Assembly (NCBI RefSeq): GCF_000235625.1
Contig: NZ_AGTR01000015.1
Location: forward strand, 1-64,000
Direction of reading: 5' to 3'
Length of the DNA stretch: 64,000 nt
From: Marinobacter manganoxydans MnI7-9
Lineage (GTDB): Bacteria; Pseudomonadota; Gammaproteobacteria; Pseudomonadales; Oleiphilaceae
In this document: positions 19,189-27,188 of the stretch, one piece after another
Numbering within the stretch: the stretch's first letter is position 1
Layout: each line of letters starts with the position of its first letter
Translations under genes and position numbers: made by a program
The notes under the pieces: generated by a model
What the model was told of the DNA's origin: nothing
Database searches by the model: none
What the model saw: the letters and a program-made list of their open reading frames with translations, nothing else

Positions 19189-22100
19189 TCACTCAACCAA
19201 CTCATTCCAGCCACGACGACCAGCATTCGTAACTGCGCCACTCAATGGAGGAATTTCTACAACGTCGACAGGTTCGTCACCGTCGCTACCCGGCGTAAAT
19301 CTGAAATTTCCAAGAATTGTAGACTGGTTTGGCATTGAATTTATCTTGTAGCCTGTCACGATCTGACTGAAGTCAAGAAAAGCTCTGGACTCTGGAGTTC
19401 TGCCGTCCAGACCGAACGCAAGAATCCAGCCCGCCCCGCCACCCAAGCAAGGATTTTGGTCCGGAATAATTGTGTTCAAATACAGAAACTCCCCTCTAAC
19501 CTGCGGGCTAACGACAGCCCTCTCGCCACTAATATCCAAGTCAGCATACCAGCCATTAATCTCGGAAAAATCAAGGGCGTCCCCATTTGAGTAGCGAACC
19601 TCTGCGGTCGCCTCCCCCTCCAGAGCAAGGGTAGCCTCGTCAAGAGTTCTAGGCTCGAGTGTTGACCGTGTAAGACCAGCTACACCCTTATCCCATAACC
19701 CGTAAACTGACTGTGTATTTGTCGAGGTTACATCGTCACTTTCTAGGTATTGGCCGGTTCCGAAAAATATCAGCAGATTCGGTTCATTACCTGCACGGAC
19801 TGCGTCTTTGTTTGCAGCCGCCACAGGCGCAGCCGTAATTGGCTGATTGGATGCTGCTGTGAAAAGCGGCTGTGGACCCGAGGCGTTGGAATATGCAGTC
19901 CCCCAGGAACCATTTGTGCCATCAGCTACCCAGAGCTTGCCATCAAGATCCCCTGCGTAGATCCGGTCAATCAGATAGTCACCAGTGGTATCGAAAGCAC
20001 TGAGAGGAGATAGGCCATCACCATCCGAATCGAATTCGACATACCGGACTTCATCGCTCTCCCAAGTTCCATCCATACCCCCCTCGATATCCAACATGAA
20101 AAACCCGGTTGAATCTTCGGTAGAGTTGTATCCGTTAGATACGAAGGCGGTCCAGCGAATATCTGAACTTCCCCATTTGGCCATACCGATGATCGGGGCC
20201 TGCGTAACATAGCCAAGTTTGTTGTCGTTGCCCGCAGTAAACTCCCAAAGAACTATACTTTCTGCATTCGACTCTGAGAAGCTAGAAGGATCCGTTACAT
20301 CAAGAGCGAAAATTCCTTTTGCGCCAGCTCTTCCGCCGCCAACAATGACACTTCTCCACGCCGTATCGTTAGTGAGGTTGCCATTTGCTCGCTTTCCTTT
20401 GGTATAGATATCCTGCTGCCTGATCTCCAAATCAACGTAGTACCGATGCTGATAGGCAGGGTCCGTGAGAAAATGAAGTCCTGCATTGTCAGCCGTAGAG
20501 TTGTAAACAAACTCAGGGATATATGCCAGAACTTCCTGCCCACCGCTCTTCGTCGCCGAGAAACCATGGAGCATTCCATCATTAGAGCCCACGTAAACAA
20601 CAGGTGAACGATCTTTGTTGGTTTCCGCGAAGTCAGAGAAACGCTCGGAGGATTCGCCAAATGGATCCGAGTCCGGCCAGATAGCGCGTGGAGCACCCAC
20701 AAACTCGGGGGAGGAATTAACAATGGATCCTAATCGGCTTCCCCGCTTACGAAACTCAGTGGTGTCCTCCAGTGAACGATCGCCGCGAATAAAATTCAAC
20801 CTTTGCTCTGCCACAGTATCTGTGACGCCACCATAACGGAGGTCGTTTTTCTGGACATCGGTGAGATCATCCCAAAGAAAGGGGCTTGCGCTACCATTAC
20901 CGTAGGTGATGATCACACGCTCATTGGTGCTGATGTCACGTTCATCCAGTAGGTCTCCAGCGGACCACCCGTTTCCGGCTTCTATCGCATCTTCAATATC
21001 GGGCACTACGGGGGTATCTGTTCCTCCAAGCTCAACGGCTTTGAGGTCGCCAGTCCAACCGTTTGGATCAAACTGGGATGAAAATATCAGTGCACCTTCC
21101 TGGAAAGAAGAGACATCAAACTCAACAGCCGTTGAAGACCCAGCTTCAGCTGTAATATCGCCTACGGTACCCTTTAGCTCTTTCGCAAAGGTCGAGGGGT
21201 TTGACGCACTAAAAAATCCACCTCGAGCGTTAACCGCGGCATGCAACATATCGTTCACTTTGTCTTCGTCAGAGGTTCCGCCCCACCAATTCAAGTATGT
21301 TCCATCTTCAATGGCTTTAAATGCAGCGACAGGATCCACCGATCCGGCGACGCCCAAGCCAACGGTATACGTAACCATATGTTGCCAAAAAGCGGGATTT
21401 CTCTCAGATACAGGCACATAGTTGTTAATGTCAGTTCTCAGGTCGCGCTTCCAGTAATACATGGCAACGTCTGCAAGGGTTCTGGAATTTCTGCCATCTT
21501 TAAACGGATCCACTGCCAAGTATTCGAAAGAATCGCCTCGTTCATTAGTTATCGCAGAGCCATTTACATCATCTGCCTGGTAGACATCAGAACTCGGATC
21601 ACTACCGTTGTAGTAACCATCAGACATCAGGATGCTGTATGAGAGCCGACACTCTCTGACGGGATTTGTTTCAGAAACTTCTTTGCTCGGATCGTCTGAC
21701 CAAGCCCTTTCACTTTCCTCAAAATACTGGCCAGCACCTTCGAGAGCGCGCCTCAGAGGGGTGTTACCACTGGCCGGGACATCATATAACCACCCTAAAA
21801 AAGCAGATCTTTGGTCATTTGAGTATTCGCGAACACCTGAAACAATTGCCCTGACGTCGGAAGCGTCGTCAATATCATTCTGCCCTCGATTTATTCTTCC
21901 CCACCCTAAGCGGAAAGAGGTCGGTAGCTCGAAAAACGCTTCCGCGATTCCGGCGCGCGACATGTACATTCTTGTTGAATAATAGGTAAACCAGTTTGCG
22001 AAATTTTGTCTCTCTTCATCAGATTGATCTTTGACAACAACCTTAGTATAGCAAGAGGCTGTTTTCGGGCTCGAAACACAAGCATCGGAGCTTTCATCCA

Positions 22101-22545
22101 ACTGGTAATAAAATGCTGGCTCGTTATATGTATTACGCCAGGTCGGGAAGACATTCTCTAGGTTTGCGTCTCCCGCCGTAGTCATGTTGTCCGCGTAACC
22201 ATAATAGTATGCCCCAGTAAAAGGACTATTCTGTTTACGCCCGGTTCCATCGGCTTTTCGTGGAGGCAGATATTGCAAATCAGGGTCAAACCATATGGTG
22301 TTCACTGCACTTGAAAAATACCAGGGACAATTTGAGGGGTTATTACAAAGATCATTGCCCAACTCATCTGGCATATATTCTCGCTCCATTGAGCCGGAAT
22401 CATCGATGATGAACATCAAGTTCGGCGCAACAGCACTACCAATAAAAAGCGGCTCTTGAGCAAAATCCGGCCTAGCAGAGTAACCAGCGGTTGGAAGAAC
22501 GAGAAGCCCAGCCAACGTACCAACAAACCATCTTGAATCAATCAT
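19189..22545 (-). CDS. pilY1: PilY1-type pilus tip adhesin
   Basis: PilY1 sits at the pilus tip with the minor pilins and supports pilus extension, adhesion and surface sensing. The 1118-residue precursor has a signal peptide (about residues 1-24), then a von Willebrand A-like N-terminal part with the MIDAS motif DDSGSM at 48-53. A C-terminal beta-propeller domain follows, with the calcium loop DSDGDG at 839-844 near VEF. Many paired cysteines suit an exported protein. Its start overlaps the pilX stop (ATGA, 22542-22545). Codon use looks more AT-rich than in flanking housekeeping genes. Confidence 0.94.
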   Translation of the reverse strand: MIDSRWFVGTLAGLLVLPTAGYSARPDFAQEPLFIGSAVAPNLMFIIDDSGSMEREYMPDELGNDLCNNPSNCPWYFSSAVNTIWFDPDLQYLPPRKADGTGRKQNSPFTGAYYYGYADNMTTAGDANLENVFPTWRNTYNEPAFYYQLDESSDACVSSPKTASCYTKVVVKDQSDEERQNFANWFTYYSTRMYMSRAGIAEAFFELPTSFRLGWGRINRGQNDIDDASDVRAIVSGVREYSNDQRSAFLGWLYDVPASGNTPLRRALEGAGQYFEESERAWSDDPSKEVSETNPVRECRLSYSILMSDGYYNGSDPSSDVYQADDVNGSAITNERGDSFEYLAVDPFKDGRNSRTLADVAMYYWKRDLRTDINNYVPVSERNPAFWQHMVTYTVGLGVAGSVDPVAAFKAIEDGTYLNWWGGTSDEDKVNDMLHAAVNARGGFFSASNPSTFAKELKGTVGDITAEAGSSTAVEFDVSSFQEGALIFSSQFDPNGWTGDLKAVELGGTDTPVVPDIEDAIEAGNGWSAGDLLDERDISTNERVIITYGNGSASPFLWDDLTDVQKNDLRYGGVTDTVAEQRLNFIRGDRSLEDTTEFRKRGSRLGSIVNSSPEFVGAPRAIWPDSDPFGESSERFSDFAETNKDRSPVVYVGSNDGMLHGFSATKSGGQEVLAYIPEFVYNSTADNAGLHFLTDPAYQHRYYVDLEIRQQDIYTKGKRANGNLTNDTAWRSVIVGGGRAGAKGIFALDVTDPSSFSESNAESIVLWEFTAGNDNKLGYVTQAPIIGMAKWGSSDIRWTAFVSNGYNSTEDSTGFFMLDIEGGMDGTWESDEVRYVEFDSDGDGLSPLSAFDTTGDYLIDRIYAGDLDGKLWVADGTNGSWGTAYSNASGPQPLFTAASNQPITAAPVAAANKDAVRAGNEPNLLIFFGTGQYLESDDVTSTNTQSVYGLWDKGVAGLTRSTLEPRTLDEATLALEGEATAEVRYSNGDALDFSEINGWYADLDISGERAVVSPQVRGEFLYLNTIIPDQNPCLGGGAGWILAFGLDGRTPESRAFLDFSQIVTGYKINSMPNQSTILGNFRFTPGSDGDEPVDVVEIPPLSGAVTNAGRRGWNELVE

Positions 22546-23114
22546 TCGTTTCCTCCTGCCAGCCCACCAGGCTGAAAAATATAGAAGCCTTCCAGCAAGC
22601 GTGCGCTGGTCCCAGATGGCCCGGGAGCTCGAACAACGATACGCGCGTAGTCAAACTCGGTTGGTCCTGCCGCACCATACTGGCTCAGATCTCGCGGTAA
22701 TTGCGCTTCAGCATCCAGAGTGACCTTACCTTTGTAGTCATAGAAATAAAGAGCTGAAATGCCATTTACAGCCGAAGCCTCGATTGCATTTACTGGATCC
22801 CCGGTTTCCCCGCTTTTGCTCCATGTCGTTGCTGCGAATGGAGAAGGGGGAGAAGCGCTTGAGCCCGGTGCTGACTCGTAAAACCCGGTTGTTGAGCCGA
22901 AATCGTCCAGATCGGCCAAACCATCCAGAGCCGCTTCAGCTTCAACCATTGCCCTTTCAGCTATCTCAAGTGCCAGCATCCCATCTCGCTGAGCTGAGGC
23001 CATCCGCTCCTGCATTACGCTGCCCTGCATACCTGAAATTGCCAGCAATGAGAGCACGAGCAGGATTACTAGCGAGACAAGGAGAACGGCACCCTTTTGT
23101 GTGTTTTTTGGCAT
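22542..23114 (-). CDS. pilX: Minor pilin PilX
   Basis: The 190-residue prepilin has a seven-residue basic leader plus Gly8, then AVLLVSLVILLVLSLLAIS and QERMASAQRD, matching the PilX N-terminal family. It lacks Glu5 (Val at that position of the mature chain), as is usual for PilX proteins, which cap or prime the pilus. It lies between pilW and pilY1 with a four-base overlap into pilY1. Confidence 0.9.
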   Translation of the reverse strand: MPKNTQKGAVLLVSLVILLVLSLLAISGMQGSVMQERMASAQRDGMLALEIAERAMVEAEAALDGLADLDDFGSTTGFYESAPGSSASPPSPFAATTWSKSGETGDPVNAIEASAVNGISALYFYDYKGKVTLDAEAQLPRDLSQYGAAGPTEFDYARIVVRAPGPSGTSARLLEGFYIFQPGGLAGGNE

Positions 23115-23124
23115 AACATTTACC

Positions 23125-24177
23125 TCAGATGCGGTTCCGGATCGCGGCAGTGAAGTTAAAAGCTCTGTAGAGCCTGTCGTCTTGCGCAGTCCAGTTTTTT
23201 ACTCCCGAGCAATCGGTCCAACTGGGGTAACAGAGTCTGGATCTGGTCTGCAAAACCTCATCTTCGCCGCCACGAACAAGCAGACTGACTTCCACAGCGA
23301 GCACGCTGTCCCAATCTAATGTTGAATCGCTTGGTAGCTTCCAATCCTGGACTCCAGTTGCAGGCTGCCCCTCACCAAAGCGCAGGCGCATATCAATAAC
23401 GCCCGAAACAAGCTCAAACGTCGTCCCGTTGCGATCTCTCATAAAGAGGCCAGGCTCTCCTGATGCACCGGTTGCGATAAAGTAAGCCTCAGAGTAGGTC
23501 CGAAATACATCCGACCCTTCACCATACACAGCGCTCAAACAGTTCTGCGTGGTAGTGCAACCCGGAGGTGAATTGGCTGAAAAGTCATTCCCAGGCTCAC
23601 CATTGCCACTATTTGCGACCAATGTAATTGTTGCGCCGCCAGTTCCGCCTTGAACATTAGACAATTCAAAAATATCGCCGTTAATACAGTCAGTTATCAG
23701 GATGATATCGCCAGTCTCAAGGTCTCCACGCTCATTTACTGTAAAAGATGCCGAGTTCACCTGAGCCGTTGAAGCAACTGAGGCGCCAGCTCTCCTAACA
23801 CCCATTGTTACGAAAAAGTCAGTTCCTGCGATAGCGTCAGTTGGTCTCAGCGAACTTTCAGCCGTGATGCCCTGGAACTGGAAATCATGAAGTGCCGGAT
23901 CATAATCAGAGTCGGAAACATCAAGGTTATTTGTGACCCCCTCTAAAGGGAAACAGCCGTAGAAGCCAGCATTTCGCAGGGCCCTCGAAAGAATATCTGC
24001 TCCAAAGCGGCCAGATTCCTGAGCCCGGGCACTTGCCTCCACTACCCGGAAGGACTGGCTGTTCGACGAAAATATCTGAACCAAACCCACTGTCAGAAAG
24101 GTGCCCAAAAGTAAGGCAATCATTAACTCGATTAATGAAAGCCCGCTCTGTTTTGATGGTGAGACGTTCAAATTCAT
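23125..24177 (-). CDS. pilW: Minor pilin PilW
   Basis: The 350-residue prepilin is cleaved after Gly12, giving LSLIELMIALLLGTFLTVGL with Glu5. The large soluble domain begins with the PilW-typical ESGRFGADILSRALRNAGFYGC. It has several cysteine pairs, including CTTTQNC and CYPSWTDC. It is one of the priming minor pilins (with FimU, PilV, PilX and PilE) and is followed 10 bp later by pilX. Confidence 0.92.
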   Translation of the reverse strand: MNLNVSPSKQSGLSLIELMIALLLGTFLTVGLVQIFSSNSQSFRVVEASARAQESGRFGADILSRALRNAGFYGCFPLEGVTNNLDVSDSDYDPALHDFQFQGITAESSLRPTDAIAGTDFFVTMGVRRAGASVASTAQVNSASFTVNERGDLETGDIILITDCINGDIFELSNVQGGTGGATITLVANSGNGEPGNDFSANSPPGCTTTQNCLSAVYGEGSDVFRTYSEAYFIATGASGEPGLFMRDRNGTTFELVSGVIDMRLRFGEGQPATGVQDWKLPSDSTLDWDSVLAVEVSLLVRGGEDEVLQTRSRLCYPSWTDCSGVKNWTAQDDRLYRAFNFTAAIRNRI

Positions 24178-24180
24178 TGC

Positions 24181-24585
24181 TTAAAGACTCGCGTTCATTG
24201 TCAGGGTTTGCGTAGCCGAGCCAGAATCACTAAACGGATCCCTCTCGGTCCACTGAACCGTAATCTGAGCCACATCTGCACTTACGGAAATCTGCAGATC
24301 ACTGTCGGCACCAAGAACCTGCTGCATATTTGCCTCGAGTTGAGCGAGATCTGCTGAATCGAGAACATCTCCACCATTCGCCCTGACTCTGTCTGCAGCT
24401 GTTTGCGCATACAACGTTGCCTCCGAACGGAGAGTTGAATTCGCTGTTTGCTGCATAGACAGCAGTTGGACTCCTGCGACACCGAGCAAACCGATTGCCA
24501 GCACCAACAATGCGACAAGCACTTCGATCATTGAGAAGCCTGACTCTTTGTGGATTCGTCTCACTGGAGCTACCCTCACGGACAT
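24181..24585 (-). CDS. pilV: Minor pilin PilV
   Basis: The 134-residue prepilin starts MSVRVAPVRRIHKESG and is cut after Gly16, giving FSMIEVLVALLVLAIGLLG with Glu5. The segment GVQLLSMQQTANSTLRSEAT matches PilV. The ATG at 24585 overlaps the end of fimU by ten bases; a start 25 codons further upstream would run entirely inside fimU and was rejected. Only three bases separate it from pilW. Confidence 0.9.
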   Translation of the reverse strand: MSVRVAPVRRIHKESGFSMIEVLVALLVLAIGLLGVAGVQLLSMQQTANSTLRSEATLYAQTAADRVRANGGDVLDSADLAQLEANMQQVLGADSDLQISVSADVAQITVQWTERDPFSDSGSATQTLTMNASL

Positions 24586-25052
24586 GTAATCGTTGTAGAT
24601 TGGACCTGACCACCAAGAGTGACAGATACCTGAGTACCACGCTCTCCACTCTCGCCACATACGTTAAAAATCACATTGGAAGTATGTGTCGCCAGCCCAT
24701 TAGCTCTAAAACCGGGATTTGAGCCAGATGTAAGCGATATATCTACACCGTCGCCCGGGCCTTCCACTTCTCGCAAAGTTTGCAAAGCTCCATTAACGGT
24801 AGCCTGAATCAAAACCCCCCCAGAGTAGTCTGAACCGTTTGGCGCCACAGAAACCGTAGTGCCCAATCGAACTGCTTCGGCTCGAGCCATGTTCAAGGCT
24901 CCCACCAAATCATTGCTTGACGACGTCAATCTGTTGCTCTCTATGAGCCTGCCAAAGCCCGGAACAGCCACAGTCGCCACGATTGCGATGAGTGTGATCA
25001 GAATGAGAAGTTCTATTAACGTAAAGCCAGCTGGCTGTTTGTGAATCAGCAT
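24576..25052 (-). CDS. fimU: Minor pseudopilin FimU (GspH/FimT family)
   Basis: This 158-residue prepilin opens the minor-pilin operon. The leader MLIHKQPAG is cut after Gly9 to give FTLIELLILITLIAIVATVA with Glu5. The GspH/FimT domain follows (ALNMARAEAVRLGTTVSV), with two cysteines in the C-terminal part (NVCGESG and the TITCP terminus). Start 25052 is preceded by GGGA; the GTG four codons upstream has no ribosome binding site. FimU is assigned mainly by position before pilV, since FimT and FimU are close paralogues. Confidence 0.85.
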   Translation of the reverse strand: MLIHKQPAGFTLIELLILITLIAIVATVAVPGFGRLIESNRLTSSSNDLVGALNMARAEAVRLGTTVSVAPNGSDYSGGVLIQATVNGALQTLREVEGPGDGVDISLTSGSNPGFRANGLATHTSNVIFNVCGESGERGTQVSVTLGGQVQSTTITCP

Positions 25053-25117
25053 AGTAGTTCCCACTATTCGTTATTCTTAAGGTAACTTGGGTAGGAGAGG
25101 CTATCTAGGGTAAGAGC

Positions 25118-25154
25118 GACGAAAGGAATTAAAGGTAGGATGAACGGTTATCAA
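25118..25154 (-). promoter_or_regulatory. Candidate fimU promoter with two AlgR-like boxes
   Basis: On the minus strand, CCGTTCATC (25147-25139) and CCTTTCGTC (25126-25118) each differ by one base from the P. aeruginosa AlgR consensus CCGTTCGTC. They are spaced 21 bp apart, two helical turns. A weak sigma-70 match overlaps them: TTGATA (25154-25149), 17-bp spacer, TAATTC (25131-25126). AlgR activates the orthologous fimU operon in P. aeruginosa. No AlgR gene is in this window, so this is a candidate only. Confidence 0.45.
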
Positions 25155-25159
25155 CTTGA

Positions 25160-25196
25160 GAAAAGATGACGCAATTCACAATCACGTCATCTTTTC
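25160..25196 (-). terminator. Terminator after ispH
   Basis: A perfect 12-bp stem, GAAAAGATGACG (25160-25171) and CGTCATCTTTTC (25185-25196), with a 13-base loop, lies 37 bp beyond the ispH stop. It has only a short T tract within the stem. It separates ispH from the downstream fimU promoter. Confidence 0.55.
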
Positions 25197-25233
25197 ATGC
25201 CATATGCGATGATGTAGACGCTTCACTAGTCGG

Positions 25234-26187
25234 CTAGCTAACCTCCACCACATCTATCCGAAGCTCTTTTGGCATAGAAAACACAATATTCTCCTCACGC
25301 CCGGCAATCTCCTCCGGAACGCTGCCGCCAAGCTCTCGCAGGCGAGTAATTACATCATTCACCAGAACCTCCGGAGCTGAGGCGCCAGCGGTCACGCCAA
25401 CCGAGGTCTTCCCTTCCAGCCAGGCGGCGTCGATCTGGGAGGCCTCGTCGATAAGATAGGCTGGTGTGCCCATGCGCTCGGCCAGCTCGCGCAAGCGATT
25501 TGAGTTGGAGCTGTTCGGCGAGCCAACCACCAGCATCAGATCACAGTCGCCAGCCAGCTGCTTCACGGCGTCCTGGCGGTTCTGGGTGGCGTAACAGATG
25601 TCATCTTTTCGCGGGCCCTGGATTTCCGGGAACTTTGCTCGGAGGGCGTCGATGACCCGGGCGGTATCGTCCATGGACAGAGTGGTCTGGGTCACGTAGG
25701 AGAGCTTTGCGGGGTCTTTTACCTCGAGGTTGGCAGCATCCTCCTCGTTTTCCACGAGGTAGATTTCACCGCCATTGCTGTGGTCGTACTGTCCCATGGT
25801 GCCTTCCACTTCCGGGTGGCCGTGGTGGCCGATCAGCACGCATTCCCGACCATCGCGACTATAGCGCATGACTTCCAGGTGGACTTTGGTGACCAGCGGG
25901 CAGGTGGCATCGAAGACTTTCAGGCCGCGGCGGGCGGCTTCGTTCTGGACTGCCTGGGAAACACCGTGGGCGCTGAAGATAACCAGCTTGTCGTCTGGAA
26001 CTTCATCCAGCTCGTCCACGAAAATGGCGCCGCGGTTGCGCAGGTTATCCACCACAAATTTATTGTGGACAACCTCATGCCTTACGTAGATAGGCGCTCC
26101 GAACACGTCCAGCGCCCGGTTTACAATTTCAATGGCGCGGTCCACGCCGGCACAAAAACCTCGGGGATTGGCGAGTCGGATCTGCAT
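25234..26187 (-). CDS. ispH: 4-hydroxy-3-methylbut-2-enyl diphosphate reductase
   Basis: IspH catalyses the last step of the MEP isoprenoid pathway, producing IPP and DMAPP through an iron-sulfur cluster. The three cluster cysteines are present: Cys12 (PRGFCAG), Cys96 (FDATCPLV) and a third in [11 protein letters not shown] near 197, the same spacing as E. coli. The family motifs VRHEVVHNK and HGVS are intact. It is the last gene of the ribF-ileS-lspA-fkpB-ispH series, 18 bp after fkpB. Confidence 0.98.
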   Translation of the reverse strand: MQIRLANPRGFCAGVDRAIEIVNRALDVFGAPIYVRHEVVHNKFVVDNLRNRGAIFVDELDEVPDDKLVIFSAHGVSQAVQNEAARRGLKVFDATCPLVTKVHLEVMRYSRDGRECVLIGHHGHPEVEGTMGQYDHSNGGEIYLVENEEDAANLEVKDPAKLSYVTQTTLSMDDTARVIDALRAKFPEIQGPRKDDICYATQNRQDAVKQLAGDCDLMLVVGSPNSSNSNRLRELAERMGTPAYLIDEASQIDAAWLEGKTSVGVTAGASAPEVLVNDVITRLRELGGSVPEEIAGREENIVFSMPKELRIDVVEVS

Positions 26188-26205
26188 ATCAACCTGCTAT
26201 TCTGG

Positions 26206-26658
26206 TTAGTGGGCCGGGCCTGCCGGTTCCACGTCGATGATTTCTACTTCAAACGTCAGTGTACGCCCTGCCAGGGGGTGATTGAAATCCACCTCAACTT
26301 CGTCACCTTCTACACGGCTGACAACACCGGGCAACTCGCTCTGGCGCGCGTCGGCAAAGGAAATCATTACGCCGGGTTCCAGCACCATATCGGGGCTGAA
26401 CTCATGGCGCTTGAACGTCTGTACGTTATTCGGGTTGTGCTGGCCAAAGGCTTTCTCGGGCGGCACCTGGAAGCTGCCTTTATCACCAGCTTTCATACCC
26501 ATCAGGTAGGCCTCGAAATTCTCCGGCAGGTTGTCATCGCCGATTTCCAGGGACGCCGGCTCTTTCTCAAAGGTCGAATCAATCACTTCGCCATCCGGGA
26601 ACTTCAGGGCGAAGTGCAGTTTTACCCGGGTACCCTTGTCGACAGGCAGTTCATTCAT
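26206..26658 (-). CDS. fkpB: FKBP-type peptidyl-prolyl isomerase FkpB (SlpA)
   Basis: A 150-residue cytoplasmic FKBP of the SlyD/SlpA type, with the split FKBP fold: GTRVKLHFALKFPDGEVIDST at the N-terminus, an inserted IF chaperone domain (about residues 70-125), and a C-terminal FKBP strand TFEVEIIDVEPA. It lacks the His/Cys-rich metal-binding tail of SlyD. The lspA-fkpB-ispH order is the same as in E. coli. Confidence 0.93.
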   Translation of the reverse strand: MNELPVDKGTRVKLHFALKFPDGEVIDSTFEKEPASLEIGDDNLPENFEAYLMGMKAGDKGSFQVPPEKAFGQHNPNNVQTFKRHEFSPDMVLEPGVMISFADARQSELPGVVSRVEGDEVEVDFNHPLAGRTLTFEVEIIDVEPAGPAH

Positions 26659-26663
26659 AAGAG

Positions 26664-27188
26664 TTACTCACTCCTTTTCGCATCCCCGTCCGAGTCGGCG
26701 GGTTTGCGGAACATATCAAGAATCATCATGGCGGCACCGATGGTGATCGCAGTGTCAGCCAGGTTAAAGGCGGGAAAGTGCCAGTCCTGCCAGTAGAAGT
26801 GCAGGAAATCGACCACGTAGCCGTGCACCACCCGATCGTAGACGTTGCCCAGGGCGCCGCCGAGTATGAGTACGATGGCAATGGCGGTCCAGGTTTCATG
26901 GCGCTGGAGGTTTTTTAGCCAGTAAATCAGCACCACGCTGACCACGAGCGCCAAAGTTACGAAGAACCAGCGCTGCCAGCCGGCCGCGCCAGCCAGAAAA
27001 CTGAACGCTGCTCCAGTGTTGTGAAGCAGCGTCAGATTAAACATCGGCATCACCGGAACCGGATCACCGTAGGTCAGCATGGCGGTGGCCATGGCCTTGG
27101 TGCCAAGATCCAGAGCGATCACCAGCACCGCCAGCCACAGCCACTTCAGTTTGCTCCCGGTGACCTGCTCTGTCATGGTCGCGTCCAT
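26664..27188 (-). CDS. lspA: Lipoprotein signal peptidase
   Basis: LspA is the inner-membrane aspartyl protease that cleaves prolipoproteins after lipidation. The 174-residue product has four membrane helices and the two catalytic aspartates in [14 protein letters not shown] and FNLADTAI. The ATG at 27188 overlaps the ileS stop (TGATG). An ATG four codons later (27176) is an equally reasonable start. Longer in-frame starts lie in ileS and are rejected. It would process BamD and other lipoproteins. Confidence 0.95.
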   Translation of the reverse strand: MDATMTEQVTGSKLKWLWLAVLVIALDLGTKAMATAMLTYGDPVPVMPMFNLTLLHNTGAAFSFLAGAAGWQRWFFVTLALVVSVVLIYWLKNLQRHETWTAIAIVLILGGALGNVYDRVVHGYVVDFLHFYWQDWHFPAFNLADTAITIGAAMMILDMFRKPADSDGDAKRSE

